NCBI GenBank assembly: GCA_934338765.1
Contig: CAKRHL010000047.1
Coordinates: 1 to 13,611 of the forward strand
Reading direction: 5' to 3'
DNA: 13,611 bases
Origin: an uncultured Lachnospiraceae bacterium
GTDB lineage: Bacteria > Bacillota > Clostridia > Lachnospirales > Lachnospiraceae
Shown: positions 7,801 through 13,269 of the stretch, one piece after another
Numbering within the stretch: position 1 is the first letter of the stretch
Layout of the letters: every line of letters begins with the position of its first letter
The notes under the pieces: model-generated
Seen by the model: the letters and a program-made list of their open reading frames with translations, nothing else
Database searches by the model: none
What the model was told of the DNA's origin: nothing
Position numbers and translations under genes: made by a program

Positions 7801-7818
7801 AAAAGAAAGGAAATTTCT

Positions 7819-8172
7819 ATGGAACAGTCAAAGAAAATGGCATTAACCGCTTATGAAGCATTAGATGAAAAAAAGGCCGAAGAGATTAAAGTGATAGGCA
7901 TCGGTGAGATTTCGATCCTGGCAGATTATTTTATCATTGCAGGAGGCGGAAGTAAACCACAGTTGCAGGCAATGATCAATAATGTGCAGGAAAAGATGCA
8001 TGAGGCCGGTTTCGACGTAAAACGCATCGAAGGCAACCGGGACAGCAGCTGGATCCTAATGGACTACGGCGATCTGGTGGTTCACCTGTTTAACAGAGAC
8101 GACCGTCTGTTCTATGATCTGGAACATATCTGGTCCGACGGAAAACCTGTTGATATTGACAGCCTGCGCTGA
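7819..8172 (+). CDS. rsfS: Ribosomal silencing factor RsfS
   Basis: A 117-residue protein of the RsfS/Iojap family, which binds ribosomal protein uL14 and blocks subunit joining when nutrients run low. Family hallmarks are ISILADYFIIAGGGSKPQL (residues of about 31-49) and EGNRDSSWILMDYGDLVVHLF, then RLFYDLEHIWSDGK near the end. An AAAGGA Shine-Dalgarno site sits eight bases before the ATG, and yqeK ends 18 bases upstream, so it is the last gene of the operon. No hairpin terminator is seen between it and lexA, so some read-through into lexA is possible. Confidence 0.95.
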   Translation: MEQSKKMALTAYEALDEKKAEEIKVIGIGEISILADYFIIAGGGSKPQLQAMINNVQEKMHEAGFDVKRIEGNRDSSWILMDYGDLVVHLFNRDDRLFYDLEHIWSDGKPVDIDSLR

Positions 8173-8183
8173 TATACGTTAAA

Positions 8184-8195
8184 GAACATCCGTTT
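8184..8195. promoter_or_regulatory. LexA (SOS) box 1 of lexA
   Basis: GAAC-ATCC-GTTT fits the Firmicute GAAC-N4-GTTY operator pattern and overlaps the -35 hexamer of the lexA promoter, where bound LexA would exclude RNA polymerase. Confidence 0.75.
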
Positions 8196-8222
8196 GACAA
8201 AGCTGCATTCTTGTGATATTCT
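8194..8222 (+). promoter_or_regulatory. lexA promoter
   Basis: TTGACA (8194-8199), 17-base spacer, TATTCT (8217-8222) with an extended -10 TGA at 8214-8216. It is flanked by two LexA boxes. Confidence 0.85.
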
Positions 8223-8230
8223 GATAAAAA

Positions 8231-8242
8231 GAACTTGTGTTT
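8231..8242. promoter_or_regulatory. LexA (SOS) box 2 of lexA
   Basis: GAAC-TTGT-GTTT, 47 bases downstream of box 1 and at about the transcription start. Together the two boxes bracket the promoter. Confidence 0.72.
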
Positions 8243-8278
8243 GCATCTTTTTAATGCATAGAAAAGGAGACACCTACT

Positions 8279-8893
8279 GTGGAAAAAGGAAGAATATCAC
8301 CAAAACAATTAGAGATTCTGGAATATATCAAATCAGAAATATTAAACAGAGGATACCCGCCGGCAGTCCGTGAGATCTGCGAAGCGGTTCATTTAAAATC
8401 AACTTCATCTGTACATTCTCATCTGGAAACTCTTGAGAAGAACGGCTATATCCGCCGGGATCCCACAAAGCCCCGTGCCATCGAGATCGTGGATGATGAT
8501 TTCAATCTGGTCCGCCGTGAGATCGTCAATATTCCTTTGGTTGGAAATGTAGCTGCCGGAGAGCCAATCTTTGCAGAGCAGAATATCGAGGGTTATTTCC
8601 CATTGCTTGCAGATGACATGCCATCCGGAGAGGCTTTCATGCTTAAAGTCAAAGGAGAGAGTATGATCAATGTAGGGATTTATGACGGAGATCATATTAT
8701 CGTACATAAGCAGAATACTGCCCACAACGGCGATCTGGTGGTTGCTCTGGTGGATGATTCTGCCACAGTCAAAACCTTTTACAAAGAAAAGGGACACTTT
8801 CGTTTACAGCCTGAAAATGATACCATGGACCCCATCATCGTTGATGATGTAGAGATTCTCGGTACGGTAGCAGGTTTATACCGCAGATATTAA
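8279..8893 (+). CDS. lexA: SOS-response transcriptional repressor LexA
   Basis: A 204-residue repressor. The N-terminal winged helix covers about 1-70, with the recognition region AVREICEAVHLKSTSSVHSHLETLEKNG (in pieces over 29-56). The self-cleavage domain follows. The cleavage bond is Ala93-Gly94 in VAAGEP, the nucleophile is Ser128 in KGESM and the general base is Lys165 in ATVKTF. These are separated by 35 and 37 residues, exactly as in E. coli LexA (84, 119, 156), so the protein should be cleavable under RecA. It starts with GTG, supported by AAGGAG nine bases upstream. The promoter carries two LexA boxes (autoregulation), and the next gene is a YneA-like LysM protein with three more. 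Confidence 0.97.
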   Translation: MEKGRISPKQLEILEYIKSEILNRGYPPAVREICEAVHLKSTSSVHSHLETLEKNGYIRRDPTKPRAIEIVDDDFNLVRREIVNIPLVGNVAAGEPIFAEQNIEGYFPLLADDMPSGEAFMLKVKGESMINVGIYDGDHIIVHKQNTAHNGDLVVALVDDSATVKTFYKEKGHFRLQPENDTMDPIIVDDVEILGTVAGLYRRY

Positions 8894-8933
8894 TATTTCT
8901 ACTTTTTTGCGCTTGCTGATATGTTATGATCAG

Positions 8934-8975
8934 GAGCCGGATCACGAAATATACTGAGTGATCCGGCTCTTTTTT
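8934..8975 (+). terminator. Intrinsic terminator after lexA
   Basis: A 12-bp perfect stem, GAGCCGGATCAC (8934-8945) with 8958-8969, then T6. It separates lexA from the next SOS gene, which has its own promoter. Confidence 0.93.
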
Positions 8976-9006
8976 CGTGTATTAGGGTAATGTCCGTAAC
9001 AGATCA

Positions 9007-9018
9007 GAACTTTTGTTC
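9007..9018. promoter_or_regulatory. LexA (SOS) box 1 of the yneA-like gene
   Basis: GAAC-TTTT-GTTC, a perfect dyad of the operator core, just upstream of the -35 element. Confidence 0.8.
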
Positions 9019-9027
9019 GATTTTCTA

Positions 9028-9056
9028 TTGACAAACATCTGTTCGTATGTTATATT
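9028..9056 (+). promoter_or_regulatory. Promoter of the yneA-like gene
   Basis: TTGACA (9028-9033), 17-base spacer, TATATT (9051-9056): near-consensus, so it would be strong when not repressed. The spacer contains a LexA box. Confidence 0.88.
9033..9044. promoter_or_regulatory. LexA (SOS) box 2 of the yneA-like gene
   Basis: AAAC-ATCT-GTTC (the reverse reads GAAC-AGAT-GTTT). It lies in the promoter spacer and touches the last base of the -35. Confidence 0.8.
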
Positions 9057-9065
9057 CATATTACA

Positions 9066-9077
9066 GAACAGATGTTT
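9066..9077. promoter_or_regulatory. LexA (SOS) box 3 of the yneA-like gene
   Basis: GAAC-AGAT-GTTT, at the predicted transcription start and 33 bases (about three helical turns) from box 2. Confidence 0.8.
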
Positions 9078-9140
9078 GTCATATATTTGTTGTAAGCACA
9101 CCAAAGTTTTTACCAAGTATATCGAATGGAGGTCTTACTG

Positions 9141-9482
9141 ATGAGAAATTACAAATTTATTGTACCATGTGTGATTATTGCTTTTCTGATGGGATTGCTT
9201 GTTATGAGCGGTATCTCCAGGATTTCAGCATCACCGGCGAGGACACAGGCTGCCAATATCCGCGAGAAGCGCGTTATGTCTGTTATGGTCGAGGAAAACG
9301 ATAGTATCTGGTCCATTGCAGAGTGTTACTATACGGAAGAGTGCGGCTCCATGAAAGATTATATTGCAGAGATCAAAAAATGTAATTCCATCAAGTCAGA
9401 CACCATTTACGCCGGTTATCCTTTGATCATACCGGTGTGGGCCTCCGAAGCAGAACTCCCGGCCCTCGAAAAGAGTCTGTAA
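9141..9482 (+). CDS. YneA-like SOS-induced LysM membrane protein (probable cell-division inhibitor)
   Basis: A 113-residue protein with one N-terminal membrane helix (about residues 5-24), a short linker and a LysM domain (about 45-100). The LysM starts VEENDSIWSIAECY and ends DTIYAGYPLIIPVW, the usual opening and closing pattern. Bacillus YneA has the same build (about 105 residues, membrane anchor plus LysM), lies beside lexA and blocks septum formation after DNA damage. Size, topology, position and three LexA boxes in the promoter all point to the same role here; the inhibitory activity itself is inference. The start at 9141 has GGAGGT seven bases upstream, whereas the in-frame ATG at 9126 overlaps that site. 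The insert around CYYTEECGSMKDYIAEIKK makes the LysM longer than a minimal one. Confidence 0.85.
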   Translation: MRNYKFIVPCVIIAFLMGLLVMSGISRISASPARTQAANIREKRVMSVMVEENDSIWSIAECYYTEECGSMKDYIAEIKKCNSIKSDTIYAGYPLIIPVWASEAELPALEKSL

Positions 9483-9714
9483 TCCCCCCGTCTCCCCTAT
9501 ATAACCATAACTTTTATTAATATCTTTATATCCGCGGAGACATTTACAGTGCTCTTGTATACCCATGATAGCATCTGTTTTGACCAATAAAGCAATCATA
9601 GGAAGATGTATTGCATTGTATATTATTCTTATGTATTTTACACCTTTCATATGATGTGCCATATACACAAATATCCCCCTTTCTGCATATGGATTCTCGC
9701 TGAAATAATATTGA

Positions 9715-9760
9715 TCCGCCGGTCCGGGCTTTTACAGCATTTCCGGCGGACTTTTATTTT
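9715..9760 (+). terminator. Probable intrinsic terminator upstream of the amidase gene
   Basis: TCCGCCGG (9715-9722) pairs with CCGGCGGA (9743-9750), with a 20-base loop, followed by CTTTTATTTT. It would end transcripts coming from the yneA-like gene. Confidence 0.75.
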
Positions 9761-9802
9761 CATAATCCAATATAATATATAACAATATTTTTTACTTTTG
9801 CC

Positions 9803-9831
9803 TTGAATTTGTAACATTTCTTTTGTAGTAT
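9803..9831 (+). promoter_or_regulatory. Candidate promoter of the amidase gene
   Basis: TTGAAT (9803-9808), 17-base spacer, TAGTAT (9826-9831). A TATTAT at 9831-9836 is an alternative -10 with a less good -35. The leader would be about 70 bases. Confidence 0.55.
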
Positions 9832-9908
9832 ATTATGATGTGAGTAAAGCATAGTTTGGATAACTCATAAATAACACGATCCAGCTACAATAGAAACGAG
9901 GGAAAACA

Positions 9909-11309
9909 TTGAAATACGACAAGAAAAACATTTACCTATTATTAGCAACTCTGATCATTGGCATCATTTTACTCAATCCACATACAGCTTTTGCAGTAGA
10001 TTCTGCTGAAGAAGTGGAAGTGGAGACTGACGAATTGGAAGATATCGAATACGACACCAACGATACAGACGGGGTATTTCTGGACATGGATGTCACCCCT
10101 AAGGAGTATGATTCTTCCGTTTATACTTCTGCATTAAGTACAGTATATCTGGAAGAAACTTCCGACAGTACACAGGAGCTGTCGCTGTTTACTGATCACA
10201 GTATTACTCCGGAACAGATCAAAGTAAATGCCGATGAAGAGAATGGCGTTCTCACTTGCGTCTTTCCAAACACATATAATGCGATCGGTGAATGGAAAAA
10301 AAATATTGATAATTCATATGTCAAAAATATATCCGTAGCTTCCACCAGTACCGACATCACAGTAACCGTAAAATACCATTCATTATATGTTCTTTCCACA
10401 ACATATGATGAATATGGTATTGTCGTTACCTTTTCAAACGTCGATTACTCCATGCGCATCCAACTGCCGGAAGAGATCACAAAAGCACAGATTAAGGATA
10501 CCGATTATTATTACGATCATAAATTTGTTTTGACGATTCCGGGAAAATGGAAAAGCTTCTATGAACAGCACCCGGTCATCTCAAGAAACAATGTAATAAC
10601 ATCAATTCAGATCACACAGTCCGGTAATACAACACGGATCACCGTAAAAACCTCCCGGCTGCAGGGATACAAATACGAACAAAAGGGAGATTATCTTCTG
10701 GTAAAGGTCAATGATCCCCGAAAAATCTATAAGAATATTGTCGTTCTGGATGCCGGTCACGGTGGCAAAGATTTCGGTGCTACAAGCCGGGGAGCAAAGG
10801 AAAAGAATATCAATTACAAAATTATATATACTCTGGCAAAAGAATATTTTAACAGCCAGACCTCCGATGTAAAGGCTTACTGGTCCCGGTACAATGACAA
10901 ATTTATATCCCTGTCGGCCAGAGCCGGATTTGCCTCTGAAGTAAAGGCAGACCTGTTTGTCAGCCTTCATATGAACAGTGCACCTAATACAAGAGCAAAC
11001 GGCATGGAAGTCTATTATGCCCGCAGCAATAATAAAACCTCCTCCATGGGACTTTCAAGCCGCACACTGGCACAACGCATGCATGAACAACTGGAAGAAA
11101 ATCTCAGCATCCCAAGCCGCGGTGTTAAAAAGGCTGAATTCTATGTGTTACGACACAATACGGTTCCTGCCATCCTGATCGAACTCGGCTTTATTTCCGG
11201 CAATAAGGATCATGGCAAGATTACCTCTGCAAGCTATCAGAAAAAGGCCGCCGAAAATATATATAACTGCATCTCCAATGTATTTAAGACCTACCCAACG
11301 GGACGATAA
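9909..11309 (+). CDS. Secreted N-acetylmuramoyl-L-alanine amidase (Amidase_3)
   Basis: A 466-residue secreted zinc amidase that cuts the bond between MurNAc and the stem peptide. It starts with TTG; GAGGG (9898-9902) lies six bases upstream and no better start exists. The signal peptide is about residues 1-29 (AFA cleavage). A very acidic linker follows (about 32-60). Residues of about 85-275 are a beta-rich region whose last part (about 228-270) resembles an AMIN targeting domain; that match is tentative. The catalytic domain begins at NIVVLDAGHGGKD: zinc ligands His284, Glu298 and His354 (VSLHMNS), and catalytic Glu425 in ILIELGF. All four are present, so the enzyme should be active. It has its own promoter after the SOS module and converges on the recombinase gene with only 28 bases between. 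Confidence 0.93.
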   Translation: MKYDKKNIYLLLATLIIGIILLNPHTAFAVDSAEEVEVETDELEDIEYDTNDTDGVFLDMDVTPKEYDSSVYTSALSTVYLEETSDSTQELSLFTDHSITPEQIKVNADEENGVLTCVFPNTYNAIGEWKKNIDNSYVKNISVASTSTDITVTVKYHSLYVLSTTYDEYGIVVTFSNVDYSMRIQLPEEITKAQIKDTDYYYDHKFVLTIPGKWKSFYEQHPVISRNNVITSIQITQSGNTTRITVKTSRLQGYKYEQKGDYLLVKVNDPRKIYKNIVVLDAGHGGKDFGATSRGAKEKNINYKIIYTLAKEYFNSQTSDVKAYWSRYNDKFISLSARAGFASEVKADLFVSLHMNSAPNTRANGMEVYYARSNNKTSSMGLSSRTLAQRMHEQLEENLSIPSRGVKKAEFYVLRHNTVPAILIELGFISGNKDHGKITSASYQKKAAENIYNCISNVFKTYPTGR

Positions 11310-11337
11310 ACTAAAAAACTCTTATTACTGATAATGC

Positions 11338-12408
11338 TTATTTATTTTTTTTATGAAGTGTAACTGCATTGGCTGCACTGCGTTTCTGTGCATCATCCAT
11401 AGCAGCATAGTGTTTTCGGGTCGTATTAACATCATTATGCCCCAAAACCTCTGCCACCAGATAAATATCACCTGTCTGCTGGTAGAGAGCCGTACCATAG
11501 GTACTGCGCAGTTTATGGGGCGTAATATGTTTAAACGTCGTAATCTGGGACGTATACTGATTTACAAGATTTTCAACCCCCTGGACACTGATCCGGCGTT
11601 TCTGAATCGAGTAGAAGAGTGCATGTTCATGTCCTTCCTTTGCCTTAATATGAACCCGTTCCTCCATAATATAATTTTTCAGAGCATCTGCAACCTCCAT
11701 TCCAAAATACACATATTCCTCCTTGCCGCCTTTTCGAATAATTCGGATACGGTTATTTCGAAAATCGACATCTTCAATATCAAGACCGACACACTCTGAT
11801 ACACGGATACCTGTCCCAAGAAATAATGTAAAAATTGCAATATTCCGGCACTTATTTTTCTCATAATACACCTTTTTCATCCCAGACAGATTATCGCCAC
11901 CTCGTTCTACCAGATCAAGAAGCTCGCTGACCTCATCGGGATCAAGCCGGATAATTTCTCTGTCATGAAGCTTCGGCATATCAACCACCACCGTAGGATT
12001 ATTCTTGATCAGATCCCTTTTCTGATAATACAGAAAAAAACTCCTCAGGGAAGCAAATTTACGTTTGATGCCACGTTCATCATTGGTAAATACCTGTCCC
12101 TCGTAAGTGTAATATTTGAGATATTCTAAATATTCCTCTATGTCAACCGGCTGAAGCTGTTCCAGATCCTGTAAACGGATCTGTGTCATTTCCACATGAT
12201 GAAACATGGGATTTTGTGCCAGAATGAACCGGAAAAAGGTTCGGATATCATATCCATAACCAATTCGTGTCTTCGCCGTTGTTGTTGGTTCAATTCCGCG
12301 AAAATAATCCCTGCAAAATGGTGGCATTGTTTTTAGAAGCTCACGCAGCTTCACAGTATTCTGATTTGAGGTACTTTGATGATATGTTTGTACATTAGAT
12401 GTTCCCAT
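11338..12408 (-). CDS. Tyrosine recombinase (XerC/XerD-like integrase)
   Basis: A 356-residue site-specific recombinase. The N-terminal core-binding domain spans about 30-140 and the catalytic domain about 153-345. The full active-site set is present: Arg202 (GTGIRVSE), Lys226 (RKGGKEE), His298 and Arg301 (PHKLRS), His324 (LGHNDVN) and nucleophile Tyr334 (RKHYAAM). It is longer than standard XerC/XerD (about 300 residues), with extra N-terminal residues. The start at 12406-12408 has AAGGAG nine bases upstream; the longer in-frame start at 12450 lies at the promoter. No partner, excisionase, att repeats or dif-like site is seen nearby, so its DNA target is unknown. It could be a chromosomal dimer-resolution or housekeeping recombinase rather than part of a mobile element. 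Confidence 0.9.
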   Translation of the reverse strand: MGTSNVQTYHQSTSNQNTVKLRELLKTMPPFCRDYFRGIEPTTTAKTRIGYGYDIRTFFRFILAQNPMFHHVEMTQIRLQDLEQLQPVDIEEYLEYLKYYTYEGQVFTNDERGIKRKFASLRSFFLYYQKRDLIKNNPTVVVDMPKLHDREIIRLDPDEVSELLDLVERGGDNLSGMKKVYYEKNKCRNIAIFTLFLGTGIRVSECVGLDIEDVDFRNNRIRIIRKGGKEEYVYFGMEVADALKNYIMEERVHIKAKEGHEHALFYSIQKRRISVQGVENLVNQYTSQITTFKHITPHKLRSTYGTALYQQTGDIYLVAEVLGHNDVNTTRKHYAAMDDAQKRSAANAVTLHKKNK

Positions 12409-12454
12409 GAATAACAGCTCCTTAATTATATATTTATCAGACAATATCATATAT

Positions 12455-12483
12455 ATTGTACCATATCTCTGTCAGAGCCACAA
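12455..12483 (-). promoter_or_regulatory. Promoter of the tyrosine recombinase gene
   Basis: Minus strand: TTGTGG (12478-12483), 17-base spacer, TACAAT (12455-12460) with an extended -10 TGG just upstream. A separate promoter fits the terminator that closes the repressor gene before it. Confidence 0.75.
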
Positions 12484-12521
12484 GGTCTATTTGAAAAACT
12501 GGAGTTTATCCAAGAGAGTTA

Positions 12522-12551
12522 TTAAAAAAGACAGACACTACTGCCTGCCCT
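12522..12551 (-). terminator. Intrinsic terminator of the BlaI-like gene, overlapping its stop codon
   Basis: Minus strand: a 10-bp stem with three G-U pairs (AGGGCAGGCA at 12542-12551 with 12528-12537), a four-base loop at 12538-12541 and a T-rich tail. The TAG stop codon (12538-12540) lies in the loop. Confidence 0.78.
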
Positions 12552-12906
12552 GATTGGAAACGATCTTTTGAAGCTCATTGATCTCTGATACACCAAGCTT
12601 CTGATTTGCCAGATATGACTGTATAAAGTTTTCCAGTGATCCATTATACATCTGGTTCAACAAAGCCTTTGTTTCTATTTCCTGTATTTTTCTCTTTGTA
12701 ATATTAGCACGGCAAATAAATCCCGGATCCTCCCGGGTAACAGCTCCTTTATCGATCAATCGCTTGATAACTGTATATGTTGTATTTTTTTCCCAGCCAA
12801 TATACTCCTTGATGATCTTTGAAATATCTCTGGCAGCTAATGCTTTATTAGACCACAATAACTCCATGACATTTAATTCTCCTTCATGTAAACGTATCTC
12901 TTTCAT
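12538..12906 (-). CDS. BlaI/MecI family transcriptional repressor
   Basis: A 122-residue winged-helix repressor of the penicillinase-repressor family. The DNA-binding part is residues 1-70: LHEGELNVMELLW, then ARDISKII, then the recognition region KNTTYTVIKRLIDKGAV, matching the family pattern closely. The C-terminal half is helical and dimerising. In staphylococcal BlaI the protease switch cuts at Asn-Phe, and here Asn93-Phe94 in SLENFIQSYL sits in the matching helix. No BlaR1/MecR1 sensor or beta-lactamase gene is in the window, so the signal and targets are open. GGAGG lies eight bases before the ATG. TACA-N2-TGTA operators overlap its own promoters, suggesting autorepression. The family could also control copper or other genes in some species. 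Confidence 0.9.
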   Translation of the reverse strand: MKEIRLHEGELNVMELLWSNKALAARDISKIIKEYIGWEKNTTYTVIKRLIDKGAVTREDPGFICRANITKRKIQEIETKALLNQMYNGSLENFIQSYLANQKLGVSEINELQKIVSNQGRQ

Positions 12907-12966
12907 GAATCAATCCTCCAGTTTCCTCGTAAACCCCAAATAATATAATCCACAATAGCAAGCTTC

Positions 12967-12994
12967 ATTCTACATATGTATCATCATATGCCAA
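12967..12994 (-). promoter_or_regulatory. Second candidate promoter of the BlaI-like gene
   Basis: Minus strand: TTGGCA (12989-12994), 16-base spacer, TAGAAT (12967-12972). The -10 is part of the operator at 12968-12983. Confidence 0.5.
12968..12983. promoter_or_regulatory. BlaI-type operator, gene-proximal
   Basis: The perfect palindrome TACATATGTA (12971-12980) matches the TACA-N2-TGTA core known for BlaI/MecI operators. It overlaps the spacer and -10 of a candidate promoter. A half site with TGTAGAA lies at 12998-13004. Confidence 0.7.
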
Positions 12995-13030
12995 TATTGT
13001 AGAACGCAGTTTGAAAGTAAGTCTGATTTT

Positions 13031-13059
13031 ATTCTACCTACTTAGAAGGTTTTCGTCAA
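13031..13059 (-). promoter_or_regulatory. Main promoter of the BlaI-like gene
   Basis: Minus strand: TTGACG (13054-13059), 17-base spacer, TAGAAT (13031-13036). The leader to the start codon would be about 118 bases. Confidence 0.75.
13032..13047. promoter_or_regulatory. Degenerate BlaI-type operator over the main promoter
   Basis: TTCTACCTACTTAGAA keeps the outer parts of the TTCTACA-N2-TGTAGAA pattern of the other sites but has three inner mismatches. It covers the -10 and part of the spacer. Confidence 0.45.
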
Positions 13060-13082
13060 CGGGAATATGTCTAAAAAATTAC

Positions 13083-13098
13083 ATGAATTTTAATTCAT
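13083..13098. repeat. Short inverted repeat upstream of the BlaI-like promoter
   Basis: ATGAATT and AATTCAT with a TT spacer. The place, about 25-40 bases above the -35, would suit a regulator, but AT-rich palindromes also arise by chance. Confidence 0.35.
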
Positions 13099-13156
13099 TT
13101 TGTACAAAAATTAAATTTATTACATTATATTTTCAACAACACACCCAATATTGTTG

Positions 13157-13172
13157 TTCTACACTTGTAGAT
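13157..13172. promoter_or_regulatory. BlaI-type operator, distal
   Basis: TTCTACACTTGTAGAT contains TACA-CT-TGTA and matches the site at 13254-13269 at 15 of 16 positions. It is about 100 bases above the main promoter. Confidence 0.55.
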
Positions 13173-13253
13173 ACATTGTTTTATAAGGTTTTTCAGCTGA
13201 TTTTTTAAGCTCATGTTTTTCTATCGTCCCACCAATTCCAACTCTGTTTTTCA

Positions 13254-13269
13254 TTCTACATTTGTAGAT
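13254..13269. promoter_or_regulatory. BlaI-type operator at the end of the pseudouridine synthase gene
   Basis: TTCTACATTTGTAGAT contains TACA-TT-TGTA. It overlaps the last four codons and the stop (TAG, 13256-13258) of the neighbouring gene. Confidence 0.5.

Larger units (their letters stand above)
9029..9081. repeat. 16-bp perfect inverted repeat around the -10 element
   Basis: Arms 9029-9044 and 9066-9081 are exact reverse complements over 16 bases, with 21 bases between them that contain the -10 hexamer. Each arm contains one LexA box. Confidence 0.9.
9483..9908 (+). other. Gene-free stretch between the yneA-like gene and the amidase
   Basis: There is no convincing protein gene on either strand. 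An open frame on the minus strand (about 9396-9668) is discussed among the findings. The region holds a likely terminator at 9715-9760 and the amidase promoter at 9803-9831. The 230 bases between the yneA-like stop and that terminator are unexplained and may simply be a long 3' untranslated region. Confidence 0.6.
12907..13255 (-). other. Regulatory intergenic region upstream of the BlaI-like gene
   Basis: About 350 bases of very AT-rich sequence with no credible gene. It holds two candidate promoters for the repressor, one operator with the exact TACA-N2-TGTA core next to the gene, a degenerate one, a half site, a distant operator at 13157-13172, and a 7+2+7 inverted repeat at 13083-13098. 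Confidence 0.7.

Noticed and set aside
11338..12408. Integrated element or prophage implied by the integrase
   Set aside because: No flanking direct repeats, tRNA, phage or transfer genes, and the neighbours look like ordinary chromosome.
12409..12450. Earlier start for the tyrosine recombinase
   Set aside because: It is almost at the promoter -10 and lacks a Shine-Dalgarno site, whereas AAGGAG precedes the start at 12408.
13011..13208. Plus-strand open frame in the region upstream of the BlaI-like gene
   Set aside because: AT-rich, low-complexity translation over known regulatory sequence on the other strand, with no ribosome binding site or recognisable domain.
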